DNA of 64,000 nt from Bedellia somnulentella (GCA_963576735.1 OY755173.1:7658873-7722872), one strand, 5' to 3'; counted from the first letter of the stretch, positions 49,343-62,400 are shown. Numbers and translations are program-made. The notes: generated by a model from the sequence alone, not told the origin.

Positions 49343-50484
49343 CGCCACTGGCGAGTGAGGTCTGTAAAAAACGAAAATATAGATGTAAACTGGTTGAAGA
49401 ATCCTAATTTAGACAAAATATTTTGTTTGTAAACAGTAAACAAACCTCTGAATTAGCTGTTCTTTTAGTCCGCTTAATTTTGCACCCTTTTTTTCTTAGG
49501 ACTGACATTCATTGACCCGTAACTCGTATTTGCCGTAATTAGGATGTTTTAAATTAAATATTTTGTAATACCTCAAAATTAAACTTAATTGAAATAAATA
49601 AAACCGCGCAGCCCACCCATTAAAGTGAAAAGTGACATTTTGGAGACCTAGACCTCACGCCACACTAGCATCTCTAGCGGCGAATTCACACGCTTGCTTT
49701 GGCCCTCATTATTTACTCTGTGCTCATTGTGTAACTCTTTGGGCAATGACAGTTATTTGGAGCCTTCTGATGAGGCTCATTGTTAGAGATGTCGTCGCTA
49801 TGCCGTATGTCATGTCATGACCAACCATATACTTTGGTTGGTAGGTGTGAATATAAAACATACAGATTGAAAAATAATAATAAGCCTTTTTCCCAAACCT
49901 GCATTAAACTTCATCTACCTTGTTCATTTAAAAATCATTTGTTTTGATAATGATTTTGGTATTCTTTACGAGAGCCATGCAAGCAAACATTAAATTTATT
50001 GGTTTCTCTTTCACCGTTAAACCACACTTACTAACTTACATTCTATTATTTTACCTTCATCAATCCGAATGGAAACGTACATATTATAAAAATCTGTTTT
50101 ATTTCTTCTTTGTAGGCAGACAGAATAATAATGGCAATCTAATAACATGTGAATAATTCGCTTCGCAGGATGTTAAAAGGTAAAATAGATTTTGTGATTA
50201 TGTGACAATCCTCAAAATCGCAAACGGTAGTGTTATTTACTCTGTGGGTCACATCACATCACATCAAAGCACTGTACAATTTGACGTTTATGTCAACCAT
50301 CTCGGGCCAATCAATCAATCAGTCAGTCAGTCAACCCAAAACAAATTACCACTATCGTAAAACCACTTTTGTGTTGTCTTTTAATCAAAATTGTAATTAA
50401 GCGCATTCTAGGACTAAACAAATAAAAGAATACCTTATCTGTGATGCTATTGATATCATAGGATTTGTGAACGCTCCTGTAACC
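49343..50484. other. Upstream region of the TBC1D9-like gene
   Basis: No recognised repeat or gene. Contains the start-site region of the gene; an upstream noncoding exon cannot be excluded. (AATC)n/(AGTC)n microsatellite at 50305-50333. Confidence 0.4.
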
Positions 50485-53400
50485 ATGTGGGTTAAACCCC
50501 AAGAAGTTTTTGTGAAGTCGGGTTTCTGGTATGCTCCTGCAATAGTTTTGTTTTGTTATCATTTCCTAACATGGCCTAAAAGTTGCCTACTTACTATTTC
50601 ATAACTTCTTCGTGGTATAATGATCCATGATCAATTTCGGAAGTTAAAATGTATATTGTTGCAGGGATAGCGATGAAACGACTTTATATTTCGTGTTGCA
50701 AAGACGCAAAGGTCATGGAAAATCAAAGGGATTCTCGTCTGTTTTTGTCGGTACCCTGGATAGTGTTCTGGATACCAAACCATCCCCTTATCGTATCTTA
50801 CATCAGACTCCTAATTCGGAAATATATTATGGTTGGTACTGGCATTATTGCTTTATTAATAGTTTTGTAAACATTTGATATTTGTTAAACAATGTAGTAT
50901 TTAGTTTGCAAACAACATGGCACTCCCTTTGAGGTACATTTGTAGGTAGCCATTATCCAATTTGCCTTTTTAGGATTGTTTTTTTAAATATTCTGTTATA
51001 TGTTTTAGGAAATTATTAAAATAGAAAATGAAAAATTGTGATATAGAAAATGTGCAATACTTTGTGAGTTGTTATAATGGCATGGTATGATTTTATCTGG
51101 AAGGAATACATGGAATGTTATGGAGCAATCAGAGTTCTTAGCCAAACATCGCTTATAAACATACATACATACATATACTCACGGCTATAAATCCCTTAAC
51201 GGGGTAGCCAGAGCTTTGGAATGAAAAATACCTCATCCACTTTTGGAAGTTGATTGGGGAAAAGATGGTAATAATAAATGTTTTTGGTGACGGGTCTCCA
51301 ACCACATCACCCAAAAATCACTTAATAAGCCCCTATACCCTTAGTCGCCTCTTACGATCACCCATGGGTAGAAATGGGGTAGTGTTATTCTAAGCCGGCA
51401 CTACACGGCTATAAACATTATTTCGTTAAACATGCTGTAATGTATTTAGATGGCTTTAATAGTAAATTTTGATTTCACTTTAAATTTGCAGTAATAGCTA
51501 CAGCACTGAATGAACAAGAAATTAGAAAAGACTGGCAATGGCTTATTGATAATGTGTGTTCTACATTACATTCCTTTGATTCCGAAGAAGAAGTTACTGA
51601 GTTTGTCCTCTGCAAAATAAACTCTATTTTGGCTTCAGAAACAGAAAACTTTGCTGAAGGTAAGCTGAGCTCATTGAAGTTTTCTTAATTAATATAGATT
51701 AAGTTCATAGAAGATTTGATGTTTTAAAATCAATGGTCTCTTTGTCCATTTGCTTGAAAAGAACAGTTATGTTTTTGGTGCCTATGTAATTTGACAGAGT
51801 TCAATCTCAAATGACGCAAATTAAATTAAGTGCATATGCATGCAGGATTATATTGGTTACCTGATGAAACCATACCATTTGCTAAGTCAATGAAAATATG
51901 CCTTTTTATTTTGTCAGTGTTACATATTTAAAAAAATTGAGAGTTCATTTATTTTTTTACAGATGAAGATTCGATTACATACAAAAATGTGGATAATGAG
52001 TTTCATCAAAGATTTAATATGCCTAAAGATGAGAAACTGGTTTGTTACTATTCATGCAGGTAAGTTAATTTACATACAATGTTTATATAGTTGGATGTGC
52101 CTAACTGCACCCGCAATTATCAATTAATCTTTACCATACCCACTGTATTTCATCCCGCCGCTGTACTAAGAAAACCATTTTTTGTTCCCGGGGGCTCAAA
52201 CCCCAAAGACTTTGGGAAGGTGGACTGAAGTTTGGGAGGGGGCACATGCTGCATTTTTAGTCACGAAATTATCTACGTCAATTTGACTACAAATTTTACC
52301 AATAAATAAAAGTTTATATATGTGTGTGTCGATTCAAATACTTGCTTGTGTGTGTTTTGCATTTTGCATTGATTTCACACTTCTCCATCGCGCAATTTCC
52401 GTGAAATGAGGTCCCAAGCTTATTCTTCACGTAATAATTAATATTTAGATTCTGTTGAAAGATTGGTTCCCATTTATAATTTAATATGACAAAAGCCTAA
52501 ATGCTGTTAATTAAAGAGTCCAACATATGCAAAACCTGCAGTGTCTTTCTTTACATAAAATGTTACGATTCGTATGATGCCAAATTAACGAATACCAAAG
52601 ATATACTTTCCCCAATCCATTAAAAAAATAATGAAAGAAAATACACTATTTCTATTAACTGCGACATAAAACAAATTTACATCAAATACAAACGTTGTAT
52701 TTATTATGTGTGTGCATATAGTTTTAATCTCTTTATATTTGGAGTTGATGTATGTTCGTCACACATACTTCGTGCGATAACGCGTCTGTTATGACATCCA
52801 TATCAACATATTACATGACATTTATGATTCATAGTATTTGTGTCAATATAATGACTAGAGTTATTATACCTTTATAGCCACATATTTATTTAAAACTAAA
52901 TATACTCACGACATCAGTTCCTATTGGTGTAGGTAGAAACCATTGACCGCCATTTGTAGGATATTATAACCTCTCGGCAACCGTGATAGCCCAGTGGGTA
53001 GAACACTCGGTTATCGTGCAAACGACTAGTGTTCAAATCCTGGGTCGGGCCTACACCAATTTGTCTTTTCTAAAGACATATGTGTGGTTAATTTATCATG
53101 GTTGTTAACGGTGAGGGTAAACATCGTGAGGAAACCCACATGGCTGAGTTTTACTTAGTCATGTGACAGTGTATTCGTACAAAACGGCGATAGGCCTGCC
53201 CCCTATCACGTGAGTACACTGTCCATGCAAAACGTGCGTACTCTGAACACCAGGTGACAAAGTCACGTGATGTTCAGAAGTATTAGTACCTCTGCCAACC
53301 CCTTCGGGGATATTCGGCGTGAACGAACGTTTATGTTATGTAAGGTTCTAATTATATTTTGGTCAGCAGATGTTGTTGAAATTGTGTTTTTGTAATATGT

Positions 53401-56400
53401 GCCATCAATTATTTGAGGGTAAACTTATATGTTAATATTTATTTTTAAGTATTACTGTTTTCTCAAATCATTTATAATTATATTATGATTATTCATAGTT
53501 AAAAGACATTAGTTTGATTAATTGAAATGGATTTGTTATCATTGCAAATATTCAGTGTCTATATTATATATAAAGTTATATTCAATGATTATATCTTGGT
53601 ATTATGTTTTGTAAAATCATTTCTATTTATTTAATGAATTTCCATAACACTATAATGCTTTAAATTTAGTAAATTAGATAAATTAGTTAAAATAAAGTGT
53701 TTTTGTGTAGAAGGGGAAAGTTGTTTACACGTGTGTATAAATACCCTGACTACACCAACTGACGTCATTCGGTTTCTGGCTTTTGAAGTGTGAACAACTT
53801 GTATTTGAGGTTATCGTGAATAGTTTGTACATAAGAAATATACAGAGTTCACTGGAAGACTAGAAGTTTTATTATAACATCCTGAAGTCTAACATCTCAG
53901 AAGTGGGATAAAATTCTACGTCTACAAGCGTTGTAAAAGGTGATGTACTTCATTTTATTTCTTTTAATTTATTACTGTCCTATGGGGTAATTAAAACAAC
54001 ATAGATATTCAAGTGTTTCATTGAATGTTAAACCGATAGGTTCAGTTTGTGGCAATAGCTACCCCTTATCGTTCTAATTAGGATTTGAGTCTTTGGCGGA
54101 ACAGAACTTGTATCCGGTTGGGGCTGCTCTCCAGTGGTATTGGTTCAGATCACCGGAAACACCTATTTATATATATTATTGAAATATTCTAAATTTTAAT
54201 ATTCTCATTTCACTTTATAGTAACCACGTAAAATATATGTATGGATTTTATTAGATAATGTTGAAACCAATAAAATAATTATAACGTGATAAACTTTAAT
54301 AAAATAGTATTCCTAATTGGTGGAATTTCTACTATAATGAATTAATGATACATATGGTTTATATTTGCATGTTATTAATAATAAACACATATCAACGGGG
54401 TCTCTTATTAAATGGAAAAGATAGGAATGTTCTTTCCTAGATTAAATATAACTCAATGATCTAAAAATTAGCTAAATTCAGTAGAAGACCTTTCACTTGC
54501 TTGACAGGATTTTCTTTTTATGGACACCGTGCAGATTAAAAATAAATATTGTTTAATTATTTGAATGTTTACAATTGGTGTTAAACAAACAATATTATTG
54601 GTGATGTATGAGGGTGTCAGTGACCCTCGCACTAGGCTAGGCCTGTATCGTGAGTAGTCTTAATATAGAGTGTAATTATAACGTATTTACCAAGGTTGAA
54701 AGGTGGCTTATTCAAGAATAAATATTAATTACTAGTAGTACTACAATATATACTAATTAGATACTACTATTGATACATATAAATAAAGTGAATATATATC
54801 CATGGTGTTATTGTTAGTACGGGAGTTTATTGAATAATGCACATTATAGTTCCTAAATTATTCTGATCCATGTTTTTTAAGCCAAATTTGTGTTTTCATT
54901 TTATTGCCTCTTTCACTGTTCAGAGTTATAGTTCTGCTTTGTTATTGGGGCAGGTAATAAGGGAAATTTTGACCGAAAGTGGATAGCTCTACTCTAATTT
55001 CTCTATGGGTTAACATGATTTCATAGTTCATTGAATTTATGGTTTTATAACTTTACTTTAAGTTTCAGGACAATGGAAGGAGAGAATGAACAGCGACGCT
55101 TGGAGACTCCTTCTAGGAGCCGCACTCGGCATAGATCCCGAGTTGCCCATGCATCGCGCAGTAGAAGCCCTGTGCGACGCTCCCGGAGCCGTAGCCAGCG
55201 AGTGCTGTCAGTGGTCGAGCAAGAGCTCGACCGCGCCAGGGAGCTGGTTCGAGAGAAGGAGTTGGCGGTGTTACGTGAGCGACATGACCGAGTGCGCAGC
55301 GCACGACGAACAAATTCTGGAGCGACAGATCACATTGTGAATGTTAAGGATGTGTTTACTTCCTACATGCAACTACCTACACCCATAAAGATCGGTGTTG
55401 CTAAGAATGGAGCTTCGATACTTGCGTTCGGTAAAGGGAGAATAGAGGTGACAACAAATTTAGGAATTTTTGGTTCAATCGATGATGTTTTGTATTCACC
55501 AGAGGTAAGGTATAATTTATTATCGGTAAATCGCATACAGCAGACTGGTATGTCGGTTATTTTTGGTAATAATTGCGTTCAAATATTTAGCAAAGAAAAT
55601 AAATGTTATATGACTGGGGAGAATATAAATTCTTATTTAGTATTACTTTTCCAATTAACAAATCTCAGTGTAATTTAAATATAGCTTCTGAAAATCAACA
55701 AGATGGTTTAAAAGAATATAAATTGTGGCATGGTCGACTTGGCCATTTAAATAAACAAAAATTTAATATTTTAAAAAAATGTAGTTGATGAACGCGACTG
55801 TAAAATTATTGATAATATTGTAATACCTACGGACGAGTTATGTGAGCCTTGCATACTCGGCTCGATTACCTTTTTCTGAAAGTAAAGATAAGACTAATAA
55901 TAACCGACCATTCTTTATTATCCACTCTGATGTATGCGGCCCGATTAAGCCTACTACTATCGACGATAAAAATTATTTTGTAACTTTTATTGACGATTTT
56001 ACGCATTATACTGTTCATATTTAATGTATGCTAGGTTAGAGGTACTTAAATGTTTTCAAGATTTTGTAGCTAAGAGTGAGAATCTATTTAACTTCAAAGT
56101 AACTAATTTGTATTGTGATAATGGGCGAGAATATCTGTCTAATGAGTTCAAAAATTACTGTGTTTGCAAGGGGATAACTTATCATTTAACTGTACCATAC
56201 ACGTCACAGCAAAATGGTGTCGCAGAGCGCATGAATCGTACGTTAACCGAAATGGCACGAACATTGGTTACAAGTGCGAAGTTAGATAAGTCATATTGGG
56301 GTGAAGCTATATTAACATCTACATATATAACAAATAGACTGCCCACAAAAGCGCTTCCTAATAATAAAACACCATACGAAATGTGGCATAATAAAACACC

Positions 56401-59400
56401 GAAGATTAATCATTTAAAAATATTCGGTTCTACTGCATATGTTCATGATAAAACAAAGGGGTCGAAGTTTGATGAAAAGTCTTTTAAAGCCATACTAGTC
56501 GGTTACGACAGAAATGTTTATAAATTAATAAATGCAGAAAATTATCAGTTCCTAATTGCAAGGGATGTTGTATTTGACGAGTTGAATTTCGAATCCTCTA
56601 GACCAGTCAACAATTTGGTGCGAGTTGAAATTCCCGCCGAAATTAATAAACCCGATAGTGAATCGGCAAAGTTAATAGGCAACAAACACGGTAGTCCCCT
56701 CATGAGCTCGGAAGCTGGACCTTCATCTAGCAAACTGAGACGTAGTGAAAGAATTCAAAATTTGCCCACAATTGATTATAAACAATTAGATGATCCTGGC
56801 TCTTATCTATCACTTACAGCAAATCTAATGTTACCTAATAATTATGACGATATTTTTAATAGAGATGATACTAGTAAATGGTTAAAAGCAATAGAAAATG
56901 AAATAGAGTCTATTAATAGTAATAATACATGGAGTCTTGTAGAAAGACCTCACAATCTCAATATTATTAGTTCTAAATGGGTTTTTACAATTAAAAATAA
57001 TGAGTTGGGTGAGCCTACACGGTATAAAGCGCGACTAGTCGCCCGTGGCTTCACACAACAATACTTACAGGACTATGACGAAACGTTCGCTCCAGTAGCA
57101 CGTATTACAACCTTTCGATTCATTTTAGCACTTGCAAATCAGTTTGACTTACATGCCCATCATATGGATGTAAAAACCGCGTTTTCTATATGGAAGTGCC
57201 AAAGGGCGTTTCAGCGAGTCCTAATCAAGTTTGTAAATTAAATAAGACATTGTACGGTTTGAAACAATCTTCTCGGTGTTGGTTTGAACGTTTCGATCAT
57301 ACTCTTAAGGCTATCGGTTTTGAGCATTCACAGGTCGATCCTTGTTTATATATTTTAAATAAAAATAGTATGAATGAAAATGTATACATTGTTCTTTATG
57401 TAGATGATCTGTTAATTTGTACAAAAAGTGAACAAAATATGGATTTATATAAAAAAAAAACGTTTAATGCAAGAATTCTGTATGACAGATTTAAATGAAG
57501 TGAAACTATTTTTGGGCATTAAGATACAACGAACTGAATGTATGTTAACTTTGGATCAATCTTTATACCTAAAAATTGTTTTGAGCAAGTATTCCATGAG
57601 TGATTGTAATCCATCAAAATCACCATTTCCATCAAAGTTAGATCATGTAGTTTTAAGTTCAGATGCACATTATGATGCACCTTGTAAAAATGTCATAGGG
57701 TGTCTTATGTATGCGATGCTATGTACGCGGCCAGACATTTGTGCAGCAATAGGTATTCTAAGTCGATATCAAAGTAAAAATAATGAGGAGTTATGGAATT
57801 GCTTAAAACATCTATTGAGGTACATAAAAGGCACTGTTGATTTAAAGTTGACCTATGTAAAATGTAACTATAAACAGCTGGTTGTTGGTTATGCAGATTC
57901 TGATTGGGGAGGCGACATAACTGACAGAAAAAGTACAACTGGACATGTTTTTAAATTGTTCGATAATTGTACAATATCGTGGAATACACGAAAGCAAAAC
58001 ACTGTCGCTGCTTCCTCAACGGAAGCTGAATATATGGCTTTATTTGAAGCAGTTAGCGAAGCGACTTGGATAAAATCTTTGTTAAATAGTATTTTGATTT
58101 CAGTAAAATTGCCAATTATTATATTTGAGGATAATAATAGCTGTATTAGTATAGCTAATAATCCGACCAATCACATAAGGTCGAAGCATATCGATGTTAA
58201 GTACCACTTTACTCGTGAACAAATTACTAACAAAGTAATAAAGCTAGAATATATTTCCACAGGAAATCAACTGGCCGATATCTTCACGAAAATGGTACAT
58301 ACTCCAAAGTTTATTGAAATTAATTTAAATTGTGAAATTAGATATGATTAAAGTAAGTAGTTAATCTTAAAATAATAAAAGTGATCTTATTGTCAAATGA
58401 AACATTGAATTAATTATAGAATTACTTTCAGTTCTAATTGTGTAAATACTTGAATATTTGAGGGGGACTGTTGGAATATACGTATAACAGTATACATATA
58501 TTTACAAATATCCAATTCATTCAATCATTCCTTCATTCAAACGATGTTCACTCAAAGCCAATCATCAATCAATGTTCATTCTTGTCTTGTCATTTATTCT
58601 AATTATAACTTTAATAACCGAAGGTCGTCTCTTACTTGCCGCTCTAAACCTGCACCCATTTTCATCAGAGGGCATGAAAAATAAGCGCAAAACCACTGTT
58701 GCCGTTTCACGAATGCAGCCATGGATACACATAGCTGCTCTTAGCGTTAACGATGATGAACCTGATGAGACCAGTAGTGATGCAAGCGATGGCAATAGCT
58801 CTGATGTTTCGGATAATTGATATCTTTTATATTATGCTAGTAAAATCTTTGTTTCGAAATTAATTTACTATTTAAAAAAAAATGCGCTTTTATTTATTAC
58901 GTCTATATATGTATTATCACGTGAATTGAATTAGATGTTAGGTTTAAGATTGATGTTGATTTACTATCTAATATTATGTACCTCGAAATGTTCGAGAATT
59001 TTGATTTACTATCTGATATTATGTACCTCGAAATGTTCGAGATTGTTGATTTACTACCTGATGTTATGTACCTCGAAATGTTCGAGAATTTTGATTTACT
59101 ATCTGATATTATGTACCTCGAAATGTTCGAGAATGTTGATTTACTACCTGATATTATGTACCTCGAAATGTTCGAGAATTTTGATTTACTATCTGATATT
59201 ATGTATCTCGAAATGTTCGAGAATGTTGATTTACTATCTGATATTATGTACCTCGAAATGTTCGAGAATGTTGATTTACTACCTGATGTTATGTACCTCG
59301 AAATGTTCGAGAATTTTGATTTACTATCTGATATTATGTACCTCGAAATGTTCGAGAATGTTGATTTACTATCTGATATTATGTACCTCGAAATGTTCGA

Positions 59401-62400
59401 GAATGTTGATTTACTACCTGATGTTATGTACCTCGAAATGTTCGAGAATTTTGGTTTACTATCTGATATTATGTACCTCGAAATGTTCGAGAATTTTGAT
59501 TTACTATCTGATATTATGTACCTCGAAATGTTCGAGAATGTTGATTTACTACCTGATGTTATGTACCTCGAAATGTTCGAGAATTTTGATTTACTATCTG
59601 ATATTATGTACCTCGAAATGTTCGAGAATGTTGATTTACTACCTGATATTATGTACCTCGAAATGTTCGAGAATTTTGATTTACTATCTGATATTATGTA
59701 CCTCGAAATGTTCGAGAATGTTGATTTACTATCTGATATTATGTACCTCGAAATGTTCGAGAATGTTGATTTACTACCTGATATTATGTACCTCGAAATG
59801 TTCGAGAATTTTGATTTACTATCTGATATTATGTACCTCGAAATGTTAGAGATCAGTAATTATAAATAAGTTATGGAGCATGTGTATCGTAAAGCTTGAG
59901 AACGTTGTTATCACATTATTATGTATGATTATTTCATATTCAATCATCATTCAATAGGCTCGAGATTAGTAACTGTATATAGGCATGTCAGACCGAATGT
60001 AAGGTTATCACTTGATGTCGTGTATGGGGTCATACACGTCGTCAGGATGGACGAATGTAAGGTTCTAATTATATTTTGGTCAGCAGATGTTGTTGAAATT
60101 GTGTTTTTGTAATATGTGCCATCAATTATTTGAGGGTAAACTTATATGTTAATATTTATTTTTAAGTATTAGTGTTTTCTCAAATCATTTATAATTATAT
60201 TATGATTATTCATAGTTAAAAGACATTAGTTTGATTAATTGAAATGGATTTGTTATCATTGCAAATATTCAGTGTCTATATTATATATAAAGTTATATTC
60301 AATGATTATATCTTGGTATTATGTTTTGTAAAATCATTTCTATTTATTTAATGAATTTCCATAACACTATAATGCTTTAAATTTAGTAAATTAGATAAAT
60401 TAGTTAAAATAAAGTGTTTTTGTGTAGAAGGGGAAAGTTGTTTACACGTGTGTATAAATACCCTGACTACACCAACTGACGTCATTCGGTTTCTGGCTTT
60501 TGAAGTGTGAACAACTTGTATTTGAGGTTATCGTGAATAGTTTGTACATAAGAAATATACAGAGTTCACTGGAAGACTAGAAGTTTTATTATAACATCCT
60601 GAAGTCTAACAGTTATAACCTCTCGGGAATTTTTACATTCATTCCTATATTTTTTTGTAGATATTTTACATAAGTGTCATGAGTAAACAAATATAAAAAA
60701 ATTGGGTAAATATATATGCAACAGATGTCATTTCTGAAAAGGAAAATATTTCGAGAAAGAAGCAGTTAATATCTTTTTTTCAATATTTTCCTTTATTCTT
60801 TTTGGATGTTCTCAACATTCTTAGTCTTGGATTGCTCAAATATTAATTGGCACATCGCCCTGTTCAGGCTATTTTCTAGTCCTTCGATAGAGACATGCAT
60901 GATCTATAATGTTAATTTATTCCAGCTATTGGAAAGGAAAGTTACCAAGGCAAGGATGGATGTACATGTCAGTTCACTACATGTGTTTCTACTCGTTCAT
61001 ATTTGGCCGCAAGACCATGGTTAAAATACGTTGGGCTGACGTCACTGAGCTAGCGCAAACCCATAGCATTTTGTTCCCGAATTCTATAAAGATTGGCACT
61101 CGTGATGGGGAACATTATTTTACCATGTTCTTGAAGAAAGATGAGACTTATGCGCTGATGCAACAGTTGGCGAATATCGCTATGAAACAGTAAGTTTACA
61201 CAAACTTGGGGAATAAATAAGATTATGTGTCTGTCTCTCTTTATTACCGTGCTGATAACTGCAAAACTGATTTAGATGTAATTTGGTATAAATATATGTT
61301 ACTTAGAGTTAGTATTAGATTTGGAGCCGTAAAATTATATTTATTTTTTGAGTATTATATAACTAATAAAGAATGTAAGAATGTATGAGTTGCAGGAGAT
61401 GGTGAACATTGCGTGTAAGTCTTTCGAAAGAAAGGGAATGAGAGTGAATGTGGACAAAACCAAAACAATGGTTTTTGAAAGAGAGGAAAGTATGACAGAA
61501 TGTGACATTGTTATAAATGGTAAGAAAGTGGAACAAGTGAAAGAATTTGTATATCTGGGGAGTTTGTTTACTAGGGATGGAAAATGTGAGGAAGATATTG
61601 AAAGGAGAGTTAAAAAGGGAAACGCGGTGAATGGAGCCATGAACAGTCTGATGTTGAGCCAGTCGTTGTCAGAAAAGGCTCGGATGGCTGTGCATAATGC
61701 TGTTCTGGTTCCCACGCTGATGTATGGTAGTGAATGTTGGGCATGGCAGAAGAAGCATGAAAGTAGAGTTAATGCAGTGGAAATGAGATCCCTCAGAAGT
61801 ATATGTAATGTAAGGCTGTGTGATAGAGTGAGAAATACTGTGATCCGTGAACGAGTAGGTTTGAAAGATGACGTAGTATGCAAGATAGAAAAAGGAATGT
61901 TGAGGTGGTTTGGGCACATAGAGAGGATGGATGAAAATAAAGTAGCGAAAGAGATATATAGAGCCAATGTGGATGGGAATGTTAGTAGAGGACGGCCTCG
62001 TAAAACGTTTCTGGACCAGATAGAAAACGTTCTTATAAAGGCGGGGGTCCGAAGTGAGAAGAATAAAAGAGCATGTATGAGAAGGATAATGAATGTAAGG
62101 GAAGCAAGAGAGGTTTGTCAAGATCGTACTAAGTGGCGATCGATAGTCTCTGCCTACCCCAATGGGAATAATGGGCGTGAGTATAAGTAAGTAAGTAAGT
62201 AATAAAGAATGTCTTAAAATATACAGTTAATTATTTGATAATAATTTACAAAACGTTGCAGATAGCTCGAATTGAAAAATATACTCAAATAAATATTTTT
62301 ATACTAGTTTTCGAATTCCGTAATTCGTACATTAATTCGAAATTTCGTAGTTGTCGAAAAGATAATACGGTAATTTGTACGCATATTTAACAAAAAAAAA

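Larger units (their letters stand above)
53338..60611 (+). mobile_element. Ty1/copia-type LTR retrotransposon, defective
   Basis: Terminal repeats 53338-53894 and 60055-60611 match over 557 bp with only one difference seen (C versus G near 53450/60170). Internal order is protease, integrase, reverse transcriptase, RNase H, which is the copia order. Coding is broken by at least four frame breaks and the gag is largely missing. A 5-bp duplication GTTAT fits the edges if the LTR starts GTAAGG, but the repetitive SINE tail makes that weak evidence. See the separate entry on the 3' LTR, which probably starts at 58469. Confidence 0.92.
58469..60611 (+). repeat. Probable full right LTR (2.1 kb) with minisatellite
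   Basis: A polypurine tract TTGAGGGGGAC at 58458-58468 is followed by TGTTGGAATATACGTATAAC, a typical copia LTR start, and the block ends TCTAACA at 60611. This predicts an LTR of 2143 bp, of which only the last 557 bp have a counterpart at the left end. Inside are an 82-residue frame and a 45-bp minisatellite. Alternatively the LTR is only 557 bp and this is a long 3' internal region. Confidence 0.65.
52978..60612 (+). mobile_element. tRNA-derived SINE with a copia element inserted in its tail
   Basis: SINE head CAACCGTGATAGCCCAGTGG at 52978, body to about 53339. The SINE target duplication TTATAACCTCTCGG is found at 52964-52977 and again only after the copia element, at 60613-60626. This proves that the retrotransposon entered the ATGTT tail of an older SINE. 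All of it lies in intron 4 of the TBC1D9-like gene, sense strand. Confidence 0.93.

Noticed and set aside
58958..59857. CRISPR-like array
   Set aside because: Units are contiguous near-identical 45-mers without unique spacers, and the DNA is from an animal.
58935..59869. Two overlapping repeat-protein genes of about 300 residues with a 15-residue period
   Set aside because: They arise from a 45-bp DNA minisatellite; the period is divisible by three, so any frame without a stop in one unit stays open. Variation falls on DNA positions without codon bias, and the array sits inside a retrotransposon LTR.
61341..61967. Minus-strand frame of 208 residues opposite the LINE
   Set aside because: Antisense shadow of the RTE LINE frame, which has recognisable RT C-terminal motifs on the plus strand.
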